Positions 35,591-44,028 are shown, counted from the first letter of the stretch. The stretch is 64,000 bases of DNA from an uncultured Chloroflexota bacterium (GCA_937974245.1 CALJKV010000074.1:38694-102693); one strand, 5' to 3'. Notes: a model not told the origin generated them from the sequence alone. Numbers and translations: made by a program.

Positions 35591-36254
35591 GCCCCTGCAA
35601 TTTGAGCGCCTGCCGGCTGACGAACAACTTGCGCGTTCCGGCGCGTTCCTGGCACAGATGCGGACACGCCGCACTGTGCGCGACTTTTCCAACGCCCCGG
35701 TGCCATTTACGCTGATCGAAAACGCCGTTGCCACTGCTGCCACTGCTCCCTCTGGGGCGAACCAGCAGCCCTGGACATTCGTCGTAGTCAGCAATCCGGC
35801 CATCAAACAGCAGATTCGTGCCGCTGCCGAGGCCGAGGAGCGCGAGAGCTATGCCCATCGTATGAGCGAGGAATGGCTGGCGGCGCTGGCGCACCTGGGG
35901 ACGGACTGGCACAAGCCGCATCTGGAAGATGCGCCATATCTCATCATCGTGTTCCGGCAGGCTTACGGGTTGACCACTGACGCGGAGACGGGCGAGACGG
36001 TCAAGGTCAAACACTATTACAGCGAAGAGTCGGTGGGTATTGCGGTAGGGATGCTGCTGTGCAGCCTGCACCAGGCGGGGTTGGCGACTCTAACGCACAC
36101 GCCAAGCCCGATGGCCTTCCTGAACGCGATTCTCAACCGCCCGACCAACGAGCGCCCGTATGTGGTGATTCCGGTTGGCTACCCGGCGGATGATGCCCAG
36201 GTGCCGGTCATCACCAAGAAGCCGCTGGGCGAAGTGCTGGTGCGGGTGGAGTAA
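35565..36254 (+). CDS. Nitroreductase family protein, iodotyrosine-deiodinase-like
   Basis: FMN-dependent reductase of 229 residues. RTRRTVRDFSNAPVPFTLIE is the conserved opening; ATAATAPSGANQQPWTFVVV binds FMN. These stretches are closest to the deiodinase/IYD branch (TAPSGA(N/H)xxPW). C-terminal GYPADDAQVP and KPLGEVL complete the family pattern. AAGGA lies eight bases before ATG 35565, inside the end of the dehydrogenase gene. Substrate unknown; dehalogenation is only a family hint. Confidence 0.88.
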   Translation: MDTTKVQYKPLQFERLPADEQLARSGAFLAQMRTRRTVRDFSNAPVPFTLIENAVATAATAPSGANQQPWTFVVVSNPAIKQQIRAAAEAEERESYAHRMSEEWLAALAHLGTDWHKPHLEDAPYLIIVFRQAYGLTTDAETGETVKVKHYYSEESVGIAVGMLLCSLHQAGLATLTHTPSPMAFLNAILNRPTNERPYVVIPVGYPADDAQVPVITKKPLGEVLVRVE

Positions 36255-36259
36255 AATAA

Positions 36260-36289
36260 AAACCGGGCTGGCGATAACCAACCCGGTTT
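36260..36289. terminator. Bidirectional terminator
   Basis: AAACCGGG and CCCGGTTT form a perfect 8-bp stem around 14 bases between two convergent genes, with A-rich sequence before and a TCTCTG run after. Confidence 0.65.
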
Positions 36290-36315
36290 CTCTGAAAAAT
36301 ATCGCTAGATTGTTG

Positions 36316-36693
36316 CTACTTGTCGCTGCCCTTGAGCATAATACCCAGCAGCAGCCCGACGATGAGCGCCACCATCACCGCCCGCATCGGGTTACGGCGG
36401 ACAACCCGCGTGGCATCATCGCCCATCTTCTCTACCGAACGGCTGTTGAGGTAGGTAGCGGCCTTTTCCAGCCCCTTAGCGACATCATACGCGGCGGTCT
36501 TGCCATCGCCTTCGAGGTGGGCTTCTTTCGCCTCTTTGCGGATGGTTTCTGCTGCCCCGAAAAGTTGTTTGACGACCTCTTCCTTGACATCGTTCGCCCG
36601 CTTGCGGATTTCGCGCCCGACTTCCTTCAGATCGTCTTGCTCTTCCTGTTGAATATCTTCGGCCTGAGTGGCCGCGCCATTGGTGTTTGCCAT
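36316..36693 (-). CDS. DUF883/ElaB-like tail-anchored protein
   Basis: A 125-residue protein with a charged, helical N-terminal two-thirds (EVGREIRKRANDVKEEVVKQ) and one C-terminal membrane helix (MRAVMVALIVGLLLGIML), preceded by RRNP, as in the YqjD/ElaB family of membrane-anchored ribosome-associated stress proteins. RRNPMRAV is the conserved join of that family. AAGGAG lies nine bases before the ATG. Own promoter upstream (TGCTATAAT, minus strand). Confidence 0.75.
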   Translation of the reverse strand: MANTNGAATQAEDIQQEEQDDLKEVGREIRKRANDVKEEVVKQLFGAAETIRKEAKEAHLEGDGKTAAYDVAKGLEKAATYLNSRSVEKMGDDATRVVRRNPMRAVMVALIVGLLLGIMLKGSDK

Positions 36694-36736
36694 TGTCCTA
36701 CGCTCCTTTTATGCAACCTAGTTTACTGAAGCGCCG

Positions 36737-36757
36737 TATAATCTTGAGTACATTATA
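36737..36757. promoter_or_regulatory. Back-to-back -10 hexamers
   Basis: TATAAT on the plus strand (36737-36742) and TATAAT on the minus strand (36757-36752, extended by TGC) form the inverted repeat TATAAT-N9-ATTATA. The minus one would serve the DUF883-like gene, the plus one the small membrane ORF. Confidence 0.5.
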
Positions 36758-36759
36758 GC

Positions 36760-37062
36760 ATGTTCGGGTGTGGAATGACTACCATTTCCGACGTAATGCG
36801 TATCCGAATTTTGAACCACCCAGTCCCAAAATGCGTAAATACCAGTGTTGGATTAGTACGGGTGTTCTGTAAAATGTATCGTGGCTGTATGTATTCGATT
36901 TTCGTATGTTTTATTGCCACCCTGTCTATCGCGCTGGGGGTAGCTATCGGCCCGATTGGATTTGTGCTGCCCCCATTTTTAGTGTTGACGGCCTATATAT
37001 TCCTGGAAAGCCTCATCATTGAACTACTCTATATGGAAGGGTGGTCAGATCAAGACCGCTAA
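36760..37062 (+). CDS. Small putative membrane protein
   Basis: A possible 100-residue product with two hydrophobic segments (YSIFVCFIATLSIALGVAIG and FVLPPFLVLTAYIFLESLII) after a basic N-terminus. No family is recognised and no good Shine-Dalgarno precedes the first ATG; later starts at 36775 or near 36877 are possible. A plus-strand TATAAT lies just upstream. It converges on the kinase gene. Confidence 0.4.
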   Translation: MFGCGMTTISDVMRIRILNHPVPKCVNTSVGLVRVFCKMYRGCMYSIFVCFIATLSIALGVAIGPIGFVLPPFLVLTAYIFLESLIIELLYMEGWSDQDR

Positions 37063-37070
37063 AATCCATC

Positions 37071-38633
37071 CTACCGGCGTTTGCTGCGCTTCAGCTTCTG
37101 GTCTGTCTCGTCGTCCCAAACTTCCTCCAGTTCCCCGTCTTCCGTTAAACGCATCCGGCGGTCACGTTTGGGTTTTTCCAAGTACTCCTGCTCGTACTGC
37201 CGCTGCATTTCACGCTCGACTTCGCGCTCAATCTCACGTTCACGCCTTTTTGCGCCTGGGCCGTATTTGCTGTTAAATTCCATCCAGTGGGCGAACATCC
37301 CCACGCCCCAGGGGAGTGAGATGAACACCGGCCAGGGAAAATCACCCGGCGAACTGGTCAGCCACATCATCCAGAACATCAGGTTAAGCAACAGGTAGAT
37401 AACCAGGTGGATGATGAATCCCTGGCGTTCTTCCTGGCGCTTCTTGATCTTGCGGCGAATCTTCTCCTCAGGAGAGATATTCTCGTCACGTTCCTTAATT
37501 GCCTCCTGCACAGAGGTGACAATTTCCCCGATAATCCCGACACCTTGCTTGGCACCGGTGCTGAATTTCTTCTTCAGATCGCTCAGATCAAGATCGTTAA
37601 TATCGAACTGGCGCTCCACGGTTACGCTGCGTTTGCCCATACCGGGCGGTGACGGTGGTACCGGGGGGGTAGGCGGCTTGAGCTGCACCTTAATCCCGGT
37701 TGGCTCATCACCGATTACCGTAGGATTGTTATCACCTTCGTTGCGTAATTTCGCCAGCGACTCCTCGGCGGCCTCGCGGTGTTCGGCACTTAATGTTTGC
37801 AGGCCGGATTCCACAACTGCCGCTCGGAACGCGTCGGCCATTTCCCGCGCCGAGTTATAGCGCTCATTCGGATTTTTGGCTAAGGCCTTGAGCAGCACGC
37901 TCTCGATTTCCGGTGGCACTTCTGGGTTGGCAGCGCTCGGCATTGGCAGGCGTGAATAGATGTGGTCATGCACGATGGCGAAGGGCGTATCGGCGTTGAA
38001 CGGCACCCGCCCGACGACCAGTTCATACAACACAATGCCAAACGAGTAAATGTCGCTGCGCGAGTCGACTTTCCCCTGTCCCTGTGCCTGCTCCGGCGAA
38101 ATGTACTGTGGCGTCCCCAGGATCATATCCTGGCTCATGGTTGACTCGCCGGCTCCAGCAATCCGTGCCAGACCGAAGTCGGTCAGATAAACCATGTTGT
38201 TTTCATCCAGGATGATGTTTGAGGGTTTGACATCACGGTGCAGGACGCCATGCTGGTGCGCATAGTCCAGCGCATTGCCCACCGAATCAACAATGTGAAT
38301 GATTTGTTTCAGAGAAGGTGCGCCCTCGTTGAGTACTCGCTTGAGTGTCTTGCCCTCGACATACTTCATCACCAGGTACGGCTCGCCCTCGTGGTCGTTG
38401 TAATCATAGACTGTCACGATATTGGGGTGTTCAAGCCGGGCGACGATCTGTGCCTCACGCTGGAAACGCGCCTGGAAATTGACATCATCCTTGAACGCCT
38501 TGTGCATCACTTTGATGGCGACATAACGATCCAACCGTTCATGATAGGCTTTGTAGACCGTCGCCATCCCACCCTGTCCAAGCTGGTTCACAATCTGATA
38601 TGGGCCTATAACCTGGCCTTCTAGCAAGGGCAT
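37071..38633 (-). CDS. Ser/Thr protein kinase with C-terminal 2TM domain and DGEL tail
   Basis: A 520-residue eukaryotic-like kinase of PknB type. Kinase domain about 10-275: glycine loop LGQGGMATVYKA, lysine in VAIKVMHKAF, catalytic HRDVKPSN, DFGLARI, and SPEQAQGQGKVDSRSDIYSFG. A linker of about 100 residues leads to a 2TM domain (about 405-465; FIIHLVIYLLLNLMFWMMWL and FPWPVFISLPWGVGMFAHWM), then a charged coiled coil (EREIEREVEREMQRQYEQEY) and a tail LTEDGELEEV. No PASTA repeats, so the signal is not cell-wall binding. The tail motif recurs in three proteins encoded upstream in the same string. TATAAT at 38684-38689 gives it a possible own promoter. Confidence 0.93.
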   Translation of the reverse strand: MPLLEGQVIGPYQIVNQLGQGGMATVYKAYHERLDRYVAIKVMHKAFKDDVNFQARFQREAQIVARLEHPNIVTVYDYNDHEGEPYLVMKYVEGKTLKRVLNEGAPSLKQIIHIVDSVGNALDYAHQHGVLHRDVKPSNIILDENNMVYLTDFGLARIAGAGESTMSQDMILGTPQYISPEQAQGQGKVDSRSDIYSFGIVLYELVVGRVPFNADTPFAIVHDHIYSRLPMPSAANPEVPPEIESVLLKALAKNPNERYNSAREMADAFRAAVVESGLQTLSAEHREAAEESLAKLRNEGDNNPTVIGDEPTGIKVQLKPPTPPVPPSPPGMGKRSVTVERQFDINDLDLSDLKKKFSTGAKQGVGIIGEIVTSVQEAIKERDENISPEEKIRRKIKKRQEERQGFIIHLVIYLLLNLMFWMMWLTSSPGDFPWPVFISLPWGVGMFAHWMEFNSKYGPGAKRREREIEREVEREMQRQYEQEYLEKPKRDRRMRLTEDGELEEVWDDETDQKLKRSKRR

Positions 38634-38717
38634 AAATCACCGTCTCCGAATAAGCAACTTAGCATTTCTGCGCCATCAACCCGTATTATAGCGCAGCTTG
38701 TGTACCGATGTGTCTGA

Positions 38718-39842
38718 TTAATCTCCCAGACTTGTCCCGAGGTCCCGCGCCGCTGTAACCCACGCATGGTCGAGCGGAACGGTATTGCGCTTGTTCACAA
38801 CTTCTTCCAGTGGAACAGCCTCGGCACTATCCCCCCTGGCCGCGACCATGACACCAAACGTACCTTGCTGGATGTAGTGAGCGCAGGCCGTCCCTAACCG
38901 GGTTGCCAACAGGCGATCCGCCGGGGAAGGGATGCCGCCACGCTGCACATGCCCCAGGATCGTGACCCGCGATTCCAGCCCGGTGAGTTCTTCCAGCTTC
39001 TGTGTCAGGAAGTGCGTACTCTGGGTACGTTCGGTTTCCAGGATTAGCAATTCCTGTTTCGCACGTTTCTTATCTTTTTTATCTTCGGAATTGGCAGCTC
39101 GGTCTTCCAAATCCTGTTTCATCTTGGCGACCTCTAAAGACATCGCGCCCTCAGAGACGGCTACGATGCTGAAATGCTTACCGCCCCGGCTGCGCTTGAG
39201 AATCGAGTCCGCCACCTTGTTGATGTCATAAGGGATTTCCGGTATCAAAATAACATCCGCGCCGCCCGCAATACCTGCCCCCAGCGCTAGCCAGCCGGCA
39301 TTATGGCCCATGATTTCGACGACGATAATCCGGTGGTGGCTGTGCGCCGTGCTGTGCAGGCGGTCAATTGCCTCAGTAGCGATATTCAGGGCGGTATCAA
39401 AGCCGAAGGTGACATCGGTCATGGCAACATCGTTATCAATCGTTTTAGGCAGCGTGACGATGTTCATGCCATTCTGCATCAGCCAGTAGGCGTTTTTCTG
39501 CGTACCACCACCACCCAGGCATACCAGCGCATCCAGGTGATGCTTGTGATAGGTTTCCAGCATAACCTCGGTCATATCCATTGTTTTGGTGCCGATGGGC
39601 ATTTTATGGGGTTTGTCACGGCTGGTGCCCAGGATGGTGCCACCAATCGTCAGGATGCCGGATAACGCCGCACTATCCAGCATAATCGTCCGATTTTCCA
39701 TGAGGCCTCGAAAACCGTCACGGAAGCCAATCACACGGATGCCATAAGCGTTCATCGCTGCTTTGCCCACTCCCCGAATCGCAGCGTTTAGCCCGGGGCT
39801 GTCACCCCCGGCGGTTAAGATACCGATGCAGTCTGCCATCAT
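38718..39842 (-). CDS. pfkA: 6-phosphofructokinase, ATP-type signature
   Basis: Second phosphofructokinase in the window, 374 residues. IGILTAGGDSPGLNAAIRGV opens it. The donor site reads GGGGT (about 110-114), with Gly where the first enzyme has Asp, pointing to ATP; PKTIDND (132-138) keeps Lys as in other group III enzymes. It also has EIMGHNAGWLAL and LGHVQRGGIPSPADR. An insert rich in Lys/Glu (about 240-275) separates the halves. AGGA stands five bases before the first of two adjacent ATG codons. It lies between the 2TM genes and the kinase gene, all on one strand. Confidence 0.9.
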   Translation of the reverse strand: MMADCIGILTAGGDSPGLNAAIRGVGKAAMNAYGIRVIGFRDGFRGLMENRTIMLDSAALSGILTIGGTILGTSRDKPHKMPIGTKTMDMTEVMLETYHKHHLDALVCLGGGGTQKNAYWLMQNGMNIVTLPKTIDNDVAMTDVTFGFDTALNIATEAIDRLHSTAHSHHRIIVVEIMGHNAGWLALGAGIAGGADVILIPEIPYDINKVADSILKRSRGGKHFSIVAVSEGAMSLEVAKMKQDLEDRAANSEDKKDKKRAKQELLILETERTQSTHFLTQKLEELTGLESRVTILGHVQRGGIPSPADRLLATRLGTACAHYIQQGTFGVMVAARGDSAEAVPLEEVVNKRNTVPLDHAWVTAARDLGTSLGD

Positions 39843-39910
39843 GTATTTCCTGTTATTTGACGCTATGACTATAGCGCATCTGCCCCGCGCTGCAAACAAG
39901 ATTTGCACGG

Positions 39911-40303
39911 TTAACCGTGCTTCCGTGCTTTCTGGTTTTCATCCCAGTCCCCGGCGGGGATTTCCACCAGTTCGCCGTCTTCAGCGAGGCGCAGTTCGGG
40001 ATGATTCTTGCGCTTTTCGCCGTGCAGCCAGTCGCGTTCACGTTCGATCTCCTGGCGCAATGCCCGTTCCTGCGCTTCGTAAAAGTACAAACGCAGGCCA
40101 TGCAGCGCCACAATACCGGCCCAGAGAAGGGTTATTGTTAGCTGGATTGTCATCTCGCGTGCTGGCGGATCCGTGATGAACCATAGTGCCGCATCCAGTA
40201 CCACGAAGATCACCACATGAAAGGCGAAGTTTCGCCGCCGCCGGAAGCGTAGCTCAACCCTTTTCTTAACATCTGTGTAGATCTCCTGATCGTCTGAAAT
40301 CAT
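39911..40303 (-). CDS. 2TM-domain protein with DGEL tail (copy A)
   Basis: A 130-residue membrane protein. A short basic N-terminal segment (KKRVELRFRRRRNFAFHVVI) leads into two membrane helices (about 25-45 and 52-72), a charged helix (EAQERALRQEIERERDWLHG), then EKRKNHPELRLAEDGELVEI. The plan repeats the C-terminal third of the kinase encoded downstream. It begins four bases after the stop of copy B; AAGG in that stop region serves as Shine-Dalgarno. Function unknown; membrane partner or substrate of the kinase is a reasonable guess. Confidence 0.8.
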   Translation of the reverse strand: MISDDQEIYTDVKKRVELRFRRRRNFAFHVVIFVVLDAALWFITDPPAREMTIQLTITLLWAGIVALHGLRLYFYEAQERALRQEIERERDWLHGEKRKNHPELRLAEDGELVEIPAGDWDENQKARKHG

Positions 40304-40306
40304 GTT

Positions 40307-40696
40307 CTATGCCTTTTGCTCCCGCTGTGGGGAATCACGCGATGAATCTTCGCTTACTTCTGCCAGTTCGCCGTCCTCAGCGAGTCGCAGTTCGGGATGA
40401 TTCTTGCGCTTTTCGCCGTGCCGCCAGCCGTGTTCACGTTCGATCTCGCGGTGCAACGCCCGTTCCTGCACCTCATAGAAGAGCAGGTGCAGACCGTGCA
40501 AAACAAAAATCGTTCCCCAAATCAGGATCATGAGAAGCGGCGTTTCGTCACCATCAGGCCATGATAGTACCGTCCATACCACTGAAACACCGGCCATGAA
40601 CAGAACAGCATGAAAAGCAAAATTCCGCCGCCGCCGGAAGCGTAGTTCAACCCTTTTCTCAATATCTGTGTAGATCTCCTGATTGTCTGAAACCAT
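40307..40696 (-). CDS. 2TM-domain protein with DGEL tail (copy B)
   Basis: A 129-residue paralogue of copy A. The N-terminus (SDNQEIYTDIEKRVELRFRR) and the tail (GEKRKNHPELRLAEDGELAE) are nearly identical, while the two membrane helices have diverged, as in MAGVSVVWTVL here against VVLDAALWFIT there. The ribosome-binding junction is also duplicated (AAGGCATA-N4-ATG in both). The extreme C-terminus SEDSSRDSPQREQKA resembles that of the next protein upstream, SEDLLHDSPHREHKA. Confidence 0.8.
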   Translation of the reverse strand: MVSDNQEIYTDIEKRVELRFRRRRNFAFHAVLFMAGVSVVWTVLSWPDGDETPLLMILIWGTIFVLHGLHLLFYEVQERALHREIEREHGWRHGEKRKNHPELRLAEDGELAEVSEDSSRDSPQREQKA

Positions 40697-40699
40697 AGT

Positions 40700-40978
40700 T
40701 TATGCCTTGTGTTCCCGGTGAGGGGAATCGTGCAATAAATCTTCGCTTACTTCCACAAGCTCACCGTCGTCCCCGATAGTGTAGTGTGATTCGCGCTTGG
40801 GTTTTTCGCTGCCTGCTGGCTCAGCTAGCCAGTCCGGGCGCGAATCTACCGCTGCGCGTTTACGCTTTGTTGCTTTTGCATTTCGCGTTCCGGCAAAAAA
40901 CAGGATGAAAAGTATCAGCGCGACGAACAGCGCCATAACGACGATGATTTCGCCCATCCCTAAATTCATACCCATCAT
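40700..40978 (-). CDS. Small single-helix membrane protein with DGEL tail
   Basis: A 92-residue protein, first in the string. One N-terminal helix (GEIIVVMALFVALILFILFF) is followed by a basic stretch (RNAKATKRKRAAVDSRPDWL), then EKPKRESHYTIGDDGELVEV and SEDLLHDSPHREHKA. The EKPKR-DGEL part matches the kinase tail (EKPKRDRRMRLTEDGEL) more closely than those of the 2TM copies, and the last 15 residues match copy B. Function unknown. Confidence 0.78.
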   Translation of the reverse strand: MMGMNLGMGEIIVVMALFVALILFILFFAGTRNAKATKRKRAAVDSRPDWLAEPAGSEKPKRESHYTIGDDGELVEVSEDLLHDSPHREHKA

Positions 40979-41165
40979 TTCCCCAGCGCTCCCGTTTCTG
41001 AATGATATGATTGTATACGAGTAATTGACCTTGTGAGTTGTATGATTGAATCTCCCCTAAATAGCCCTAATGTACCCCCATTCTTGTCAAAGAGTTAAGT
41101 TATAGTGACATTGAGAGTGTTTATATATAGCGGATAGGAGGAAGACCCGTCTTATGGAGGCCGTA

Positions 41166-42767
41166 ATGAGTGCAGAAGCGAGAAAATCGTCTTCATCGGG
41201 GCGCAGCCTGATACTGCTGCTGTTATTGCTGCTGATTGTTGGCATTGCCGCCATTACCCTGGTTATGATGCAAAATCAACTTGCTCCAGTGTCTGCTGAA
41301 GCCCCGTTGAGCGCAGTGGCCGCCGCCCCGGTTTTTTCCGACGCAGGAGATAAACTGCTGGTGTGGACAGGCACAGGCGCCGGCCCCGGCCAGCATTCTG
41401 CCGCAAACCCCGGCCAGATTGTATTTATGGATGGTACTGGCGTTATTACGCCGGTGATGGATGTGCCGCCACAAACCAGCCGGGTGATGGCCTGTGGTGA
41501 CGAGGCATCTTCGCCAGATGGTAGCAAATTTGCCTTTTTTATGGGGACGGATGCCGGCACACTATATATGATGGATGGTGCCAATACGCCGGTGCCGGTT
41601 GCCGATGTTCAGGCGCTGGCCTGCCTGGGTAACGGCACGTTTCAGTGGTCGCCCAGCAGCGATCGCTATGGTTACATCGCCTATGAACCCAGTGCCGTGT
41701 CGGATGAATTCGCGGACGGCTTTCTGAAGGTGCATGATGCGGGCAACCAGAGTGTGCAGCTTTCGGCGGAAAATGTCACCACCTTTGACATCAGTGACGA
41801 CGGTGTGGCTTATGTGAGCTTCTTCACCAATGACAAGAATGAGGCGGATGAAGCGGCAGTGGTTTGGTGGGATGGCAGCGCTGAGCGAGAACTGGCAACC
41901 CTGCGCCCGAATGCGGAAGACTGCAAGTTCAGCAGCGCCGAGGTGGGGATCGCGCCTGATGGCAGCCTGTTCCTGGTGATGGGGCACCGCTGCAAGAGCG
42001 GAGACACGCGCACCAGCTGGCAGCTTTACACGGTTGATCCCACAAGCCGGACGGCTATGCTGGCGGCATCTGACTACCAATCCGGGCTGTTCGCATCGTT
42101 TGCCCGCACCAATAACGTGTATTTTTCGGCGGATGGACTATGGGCATTTTTCACTGTCCCGGATGGCGTGACTGCCAACACGGTGGGTATTAAAGCGGTT
42201 CACCTGGCCGATATGTCTATCACAGATGTCGTCGAACGTTCCGCCCTGATGCCAACCTACAGCGGGCGTTCTAACGCTTTCCCGGCAGTATCGCCGGATG
42301 GCCTGTGGCTGGCTTTTGTCGAGAATACCCCGAACAACGACAACAGCCTGTATCTTATCAGCCTGGTTGACCCCAGCATCGCGCCTATTGTGGTCGAAGC
42401 AGGCAGCCGGGGGGATACAATTTCGGCGTTGGCCTTCACAGCCGATGGTAGCCGTTTGGTATTTGTGGCTGGGGGAGACAGCACGGCGAATAACTCACTG
42501 GTCGCGCTTGATTTAAGTACCGGCAACGATTTTCGTATCAGCCGGGGGCGCTACGGGAGTGGGCTGGCGCTTGCCCCCAATGGCAGTGAAGCTCTGGTAA
42601 CGGACTGGCAGGTGGTTGAAGATCCAAAGGAACCACCTTACCTGAATCTGGTTGCGATCAATGTAGATAGCAGTCAGACAACCGCGCTGTTCACTGGTGG
42701 TGAGGTAGTCGAGGGCAAGGTGACTAACCAGCGATTTGCCACGCCCCTCACCTGGCGCAGGCCATAA
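41166..42767 (+). CDS. Membrane-anchored beta-propeller protein
   Basis: A 533-residue protein with one N-terminal signal anchor (LILLLLLLLIVGIAAITLVM) and an extracytoplasmic body of repeated blades with TolB/WD40-like marks: SSPDGSKFAFFMG, WSPSSDRYGYIAY, FSADGLWAFFTV, VSPDGLWLAFVEN, FTADGSRLVFVAG, LAPNGSEALVTDW. Such propellers bind proteins or glycans; no enzymatic site is seen. GGAGG five bases before ATG 41166 favours that start over the one at 41154. A terminator of the ACAAGGGGC family follows. It is divergent from the DGEL-tail gene string. Confidence 0.82.
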   Translation: MSAEARKSSSSGRSLILLLLLLLIVGIAAITLVMMQNQLAPVSAEAPLSAVAAAPVFSDAGDKLLVWTGTGAGPGQHSAANPGQIVFMDGTGVITPVMDVPPQTSRVMACGDEASSPDGSKFAFFMGTDAGTLYMMDGANTPVPVADVQALACLGNGTFQWSPSSDRYGYIAYEPSAVSDEFADGFLKVHDAGNQSVQLSAENVTTFDISDDGVAYVSFFTNDKNEADEAAVVWWDGSAERELATLRPNAEDCKFSSAEVGIAPDGSLFLVMGHRCKSGDTRTSWQLYTVDPTSRTAMLAASDYQSGLFASFARTNNVYFSADGLWAFFTVPDGVTANTVGIKAVHLADMSITDVVERSALMPTYSGRSNAFPAVSPDGLWLAFVENTPNNDNSLYLISLVDPSIAPIVVEAGSRGDTISALAFTADGSRLVFVAGGDSTANNSLVALDLSTGNDFRISRGRYGSGLALAPNGSEALVTDWQVVEDPKEPPYLNLVAINVDSSQTTALFTGGEVVEGKVTNQRFATPLTWRRP

Positions 42768-42805
42768 TCCACTCTATTGAGTGTCGAGTGTCACGTTGGA
42801 ATCAG

Positions 42806-42834
42806 CAAGGGGCAGTCACATGCCCCTTGTTTTT
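42806..42834 (+). terminator. Terminator, ACAAGGGGC hairpin family (copy 3)
   Basis: CAAGGGGCA and TGCCCCTTG form a 9-bp stem with a 6-base loop, followed by TTTTTG, 38 bases after the propeller gene stop. Confidence 0.85.
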
Positions 42835-42880
42835 GCTGCCCGCTGTACAGGCGAAAGCCCGTCTCTATTCTTGCCTGAGC

Positions 42881-43858
42881 TCAATGCAGCAATGGGTTTA
42901 TCTCACGCAGCATAGCGATCAGCTTTTCTAATCCTGTTTGCAGGGATGGTCCCAGGTATATCCCTGGTACACGATTGGATAAATCCGGGTTTTCGGTAAA
43001 TGCCAGCCCGCCGTAAGCAACAATCGGGCGTCCCGATTCCGCAACGCCGGGCATCATCCGCGGCCATTCCGCCAGCGCCAGGGCCGTCGTTTCGGTCATC
43101 GCAGCAAACACCACAATCGCCGGTTGTGCATTTTGAATGAAGTTGTTCAGGTCGGGCAGAGGGAGAGTTGACCCCAGGTAAACGATCGGCCAGCGCAGCC
43201 GCCGCAGCAGTACCCCCAGGATAATTAACCCACCTTCATGAAAGTCCCCAGGGGCGCAAACCAGCACAATCGGGCTGGTGTGATAAGCCGTCGGGCCGGT
43301 ACGCATCCACATCAGCAGATGGTGGCGCAGATAGTGGGTGGCGAAATGCTCTACCGCAACATCAATCCGCCCTTCTATCCAGGCTGTCCCGATCTCAGCA
43401 AAGGTGGGGCCAATCAGGTCAAGCAGCAGCGTATCTACCGAATGAAGCGCCAGTGCTTCGGCGAAAATCTGGTCGGCAAGTTCCGTTTGCAACTCGAACA
43501 GTGCGTTGACCAGGCGGCTGCGGAACATCACCAGAGAGGGGTCGCCACTATGGCTGTGGACAAGTGTGCTGGTGACTGAGAGTGGGGCTTCGGGGAAGCG
43601 GCCCTCGCGCTCCATGTGTTGCAAGGCCTGAATCGCCTGCGAAATCTGCATCCCCTCATCCAGACGACGTTTGACCCACTGCAATCGCGAAAATTCCAAC
43701 TGCGAGTACAGACGATGTCCGCCCGCTGTGCGTGCCGCTTCTGGGAAGCCATAGCGCCGTTCCCACACTCGTAACGTGGTTTCTGGAATATTCGTCATGC
43801 GGGAGATGACGCCAATATTGTACAGGGGTTCTTCACGGCTGGTTTTTTCATGGTTCAT
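42881..43858 (-). CDS. MerR-type regulator with B12-binding domain (CarH/LitR-like)
   Basis: A 325-residue regulator. Residues about 12-80 form a MerR helix-turn-helix (YNIGVISRMTNIPETTLRVW, then ERRYGFPEAARTAGGHRLYS). A helical domain contains W160-x9-E170-H171 (AWIEGRIDVAVEHFATHYL), the cap that contacts the upper face of adenosylcobalamin in CarH, and the Rossmann part has D205-x-H207-x2-G210, the lower axial ligand motif. In CarH, light breaks the Co-C bond and releases DNA. AGGA stands seven bases before the ATG. Divergent from a large sensor kinase, which may be its target. Oxygen or B12 sensing without light is the alternative. Confidence 0.92.
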   Translation of the reverse strand: MNHEKTSREEPLYNIGVISRMTNIPETTLRVWERRYGFPEAARTAGGHRLYSQLEFSRLQWVKRRLDEGMQISQAIQALQHMEREGRFPEAPLSVTSTLVHSHSGDPSLVMFRSRLVNALFELQTELADQIFAEALALHSVDTLLLDLIGPTFAEIGTAWIEGRIDVAVEHFATHYLRHHLLMWMRTGPTAYHTSPIVLVCAPGDFHEGGLIILGVLLRRLRWPIVYLGSTLPLPDLNNFIQNAQPAIVVFAAMTETTALALAEWPRMMPGVAESGRPIVAYGGLAFTENPDLSNRVPGIYLGPSLQTGLEKLIAMLREINPLLH

Positions 43859-43991
43859 TTGGGTTTCCTTGGCTGGACAAACTGCGATTAGCTCAAAACC
43901 CCATCATCGTCGCATGGTTCAACCCGATGGCGGGTAAGGTGCGTTCAGTTTACCACTACATTCTATATTTTGTCCATGTATCAGTATTTAA

Positions 43992-44028
43992 AATTTGACA
44001 AAAAGTATACAAAACCCTTCAATTTGAC
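43992..44028. promoter_or_regulatory. AATTTGAC direct repeat in divergent control region
   Basis: AATTTGAC occurs at 43992-43999 and 44021-44028, 29 bases apart, in the AT-rich region between the MerR-B12 and kinase genes. They may be -35 elements or operator half-sites; no dyad of classical MerR type is obvious. Confidence 0.3.
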
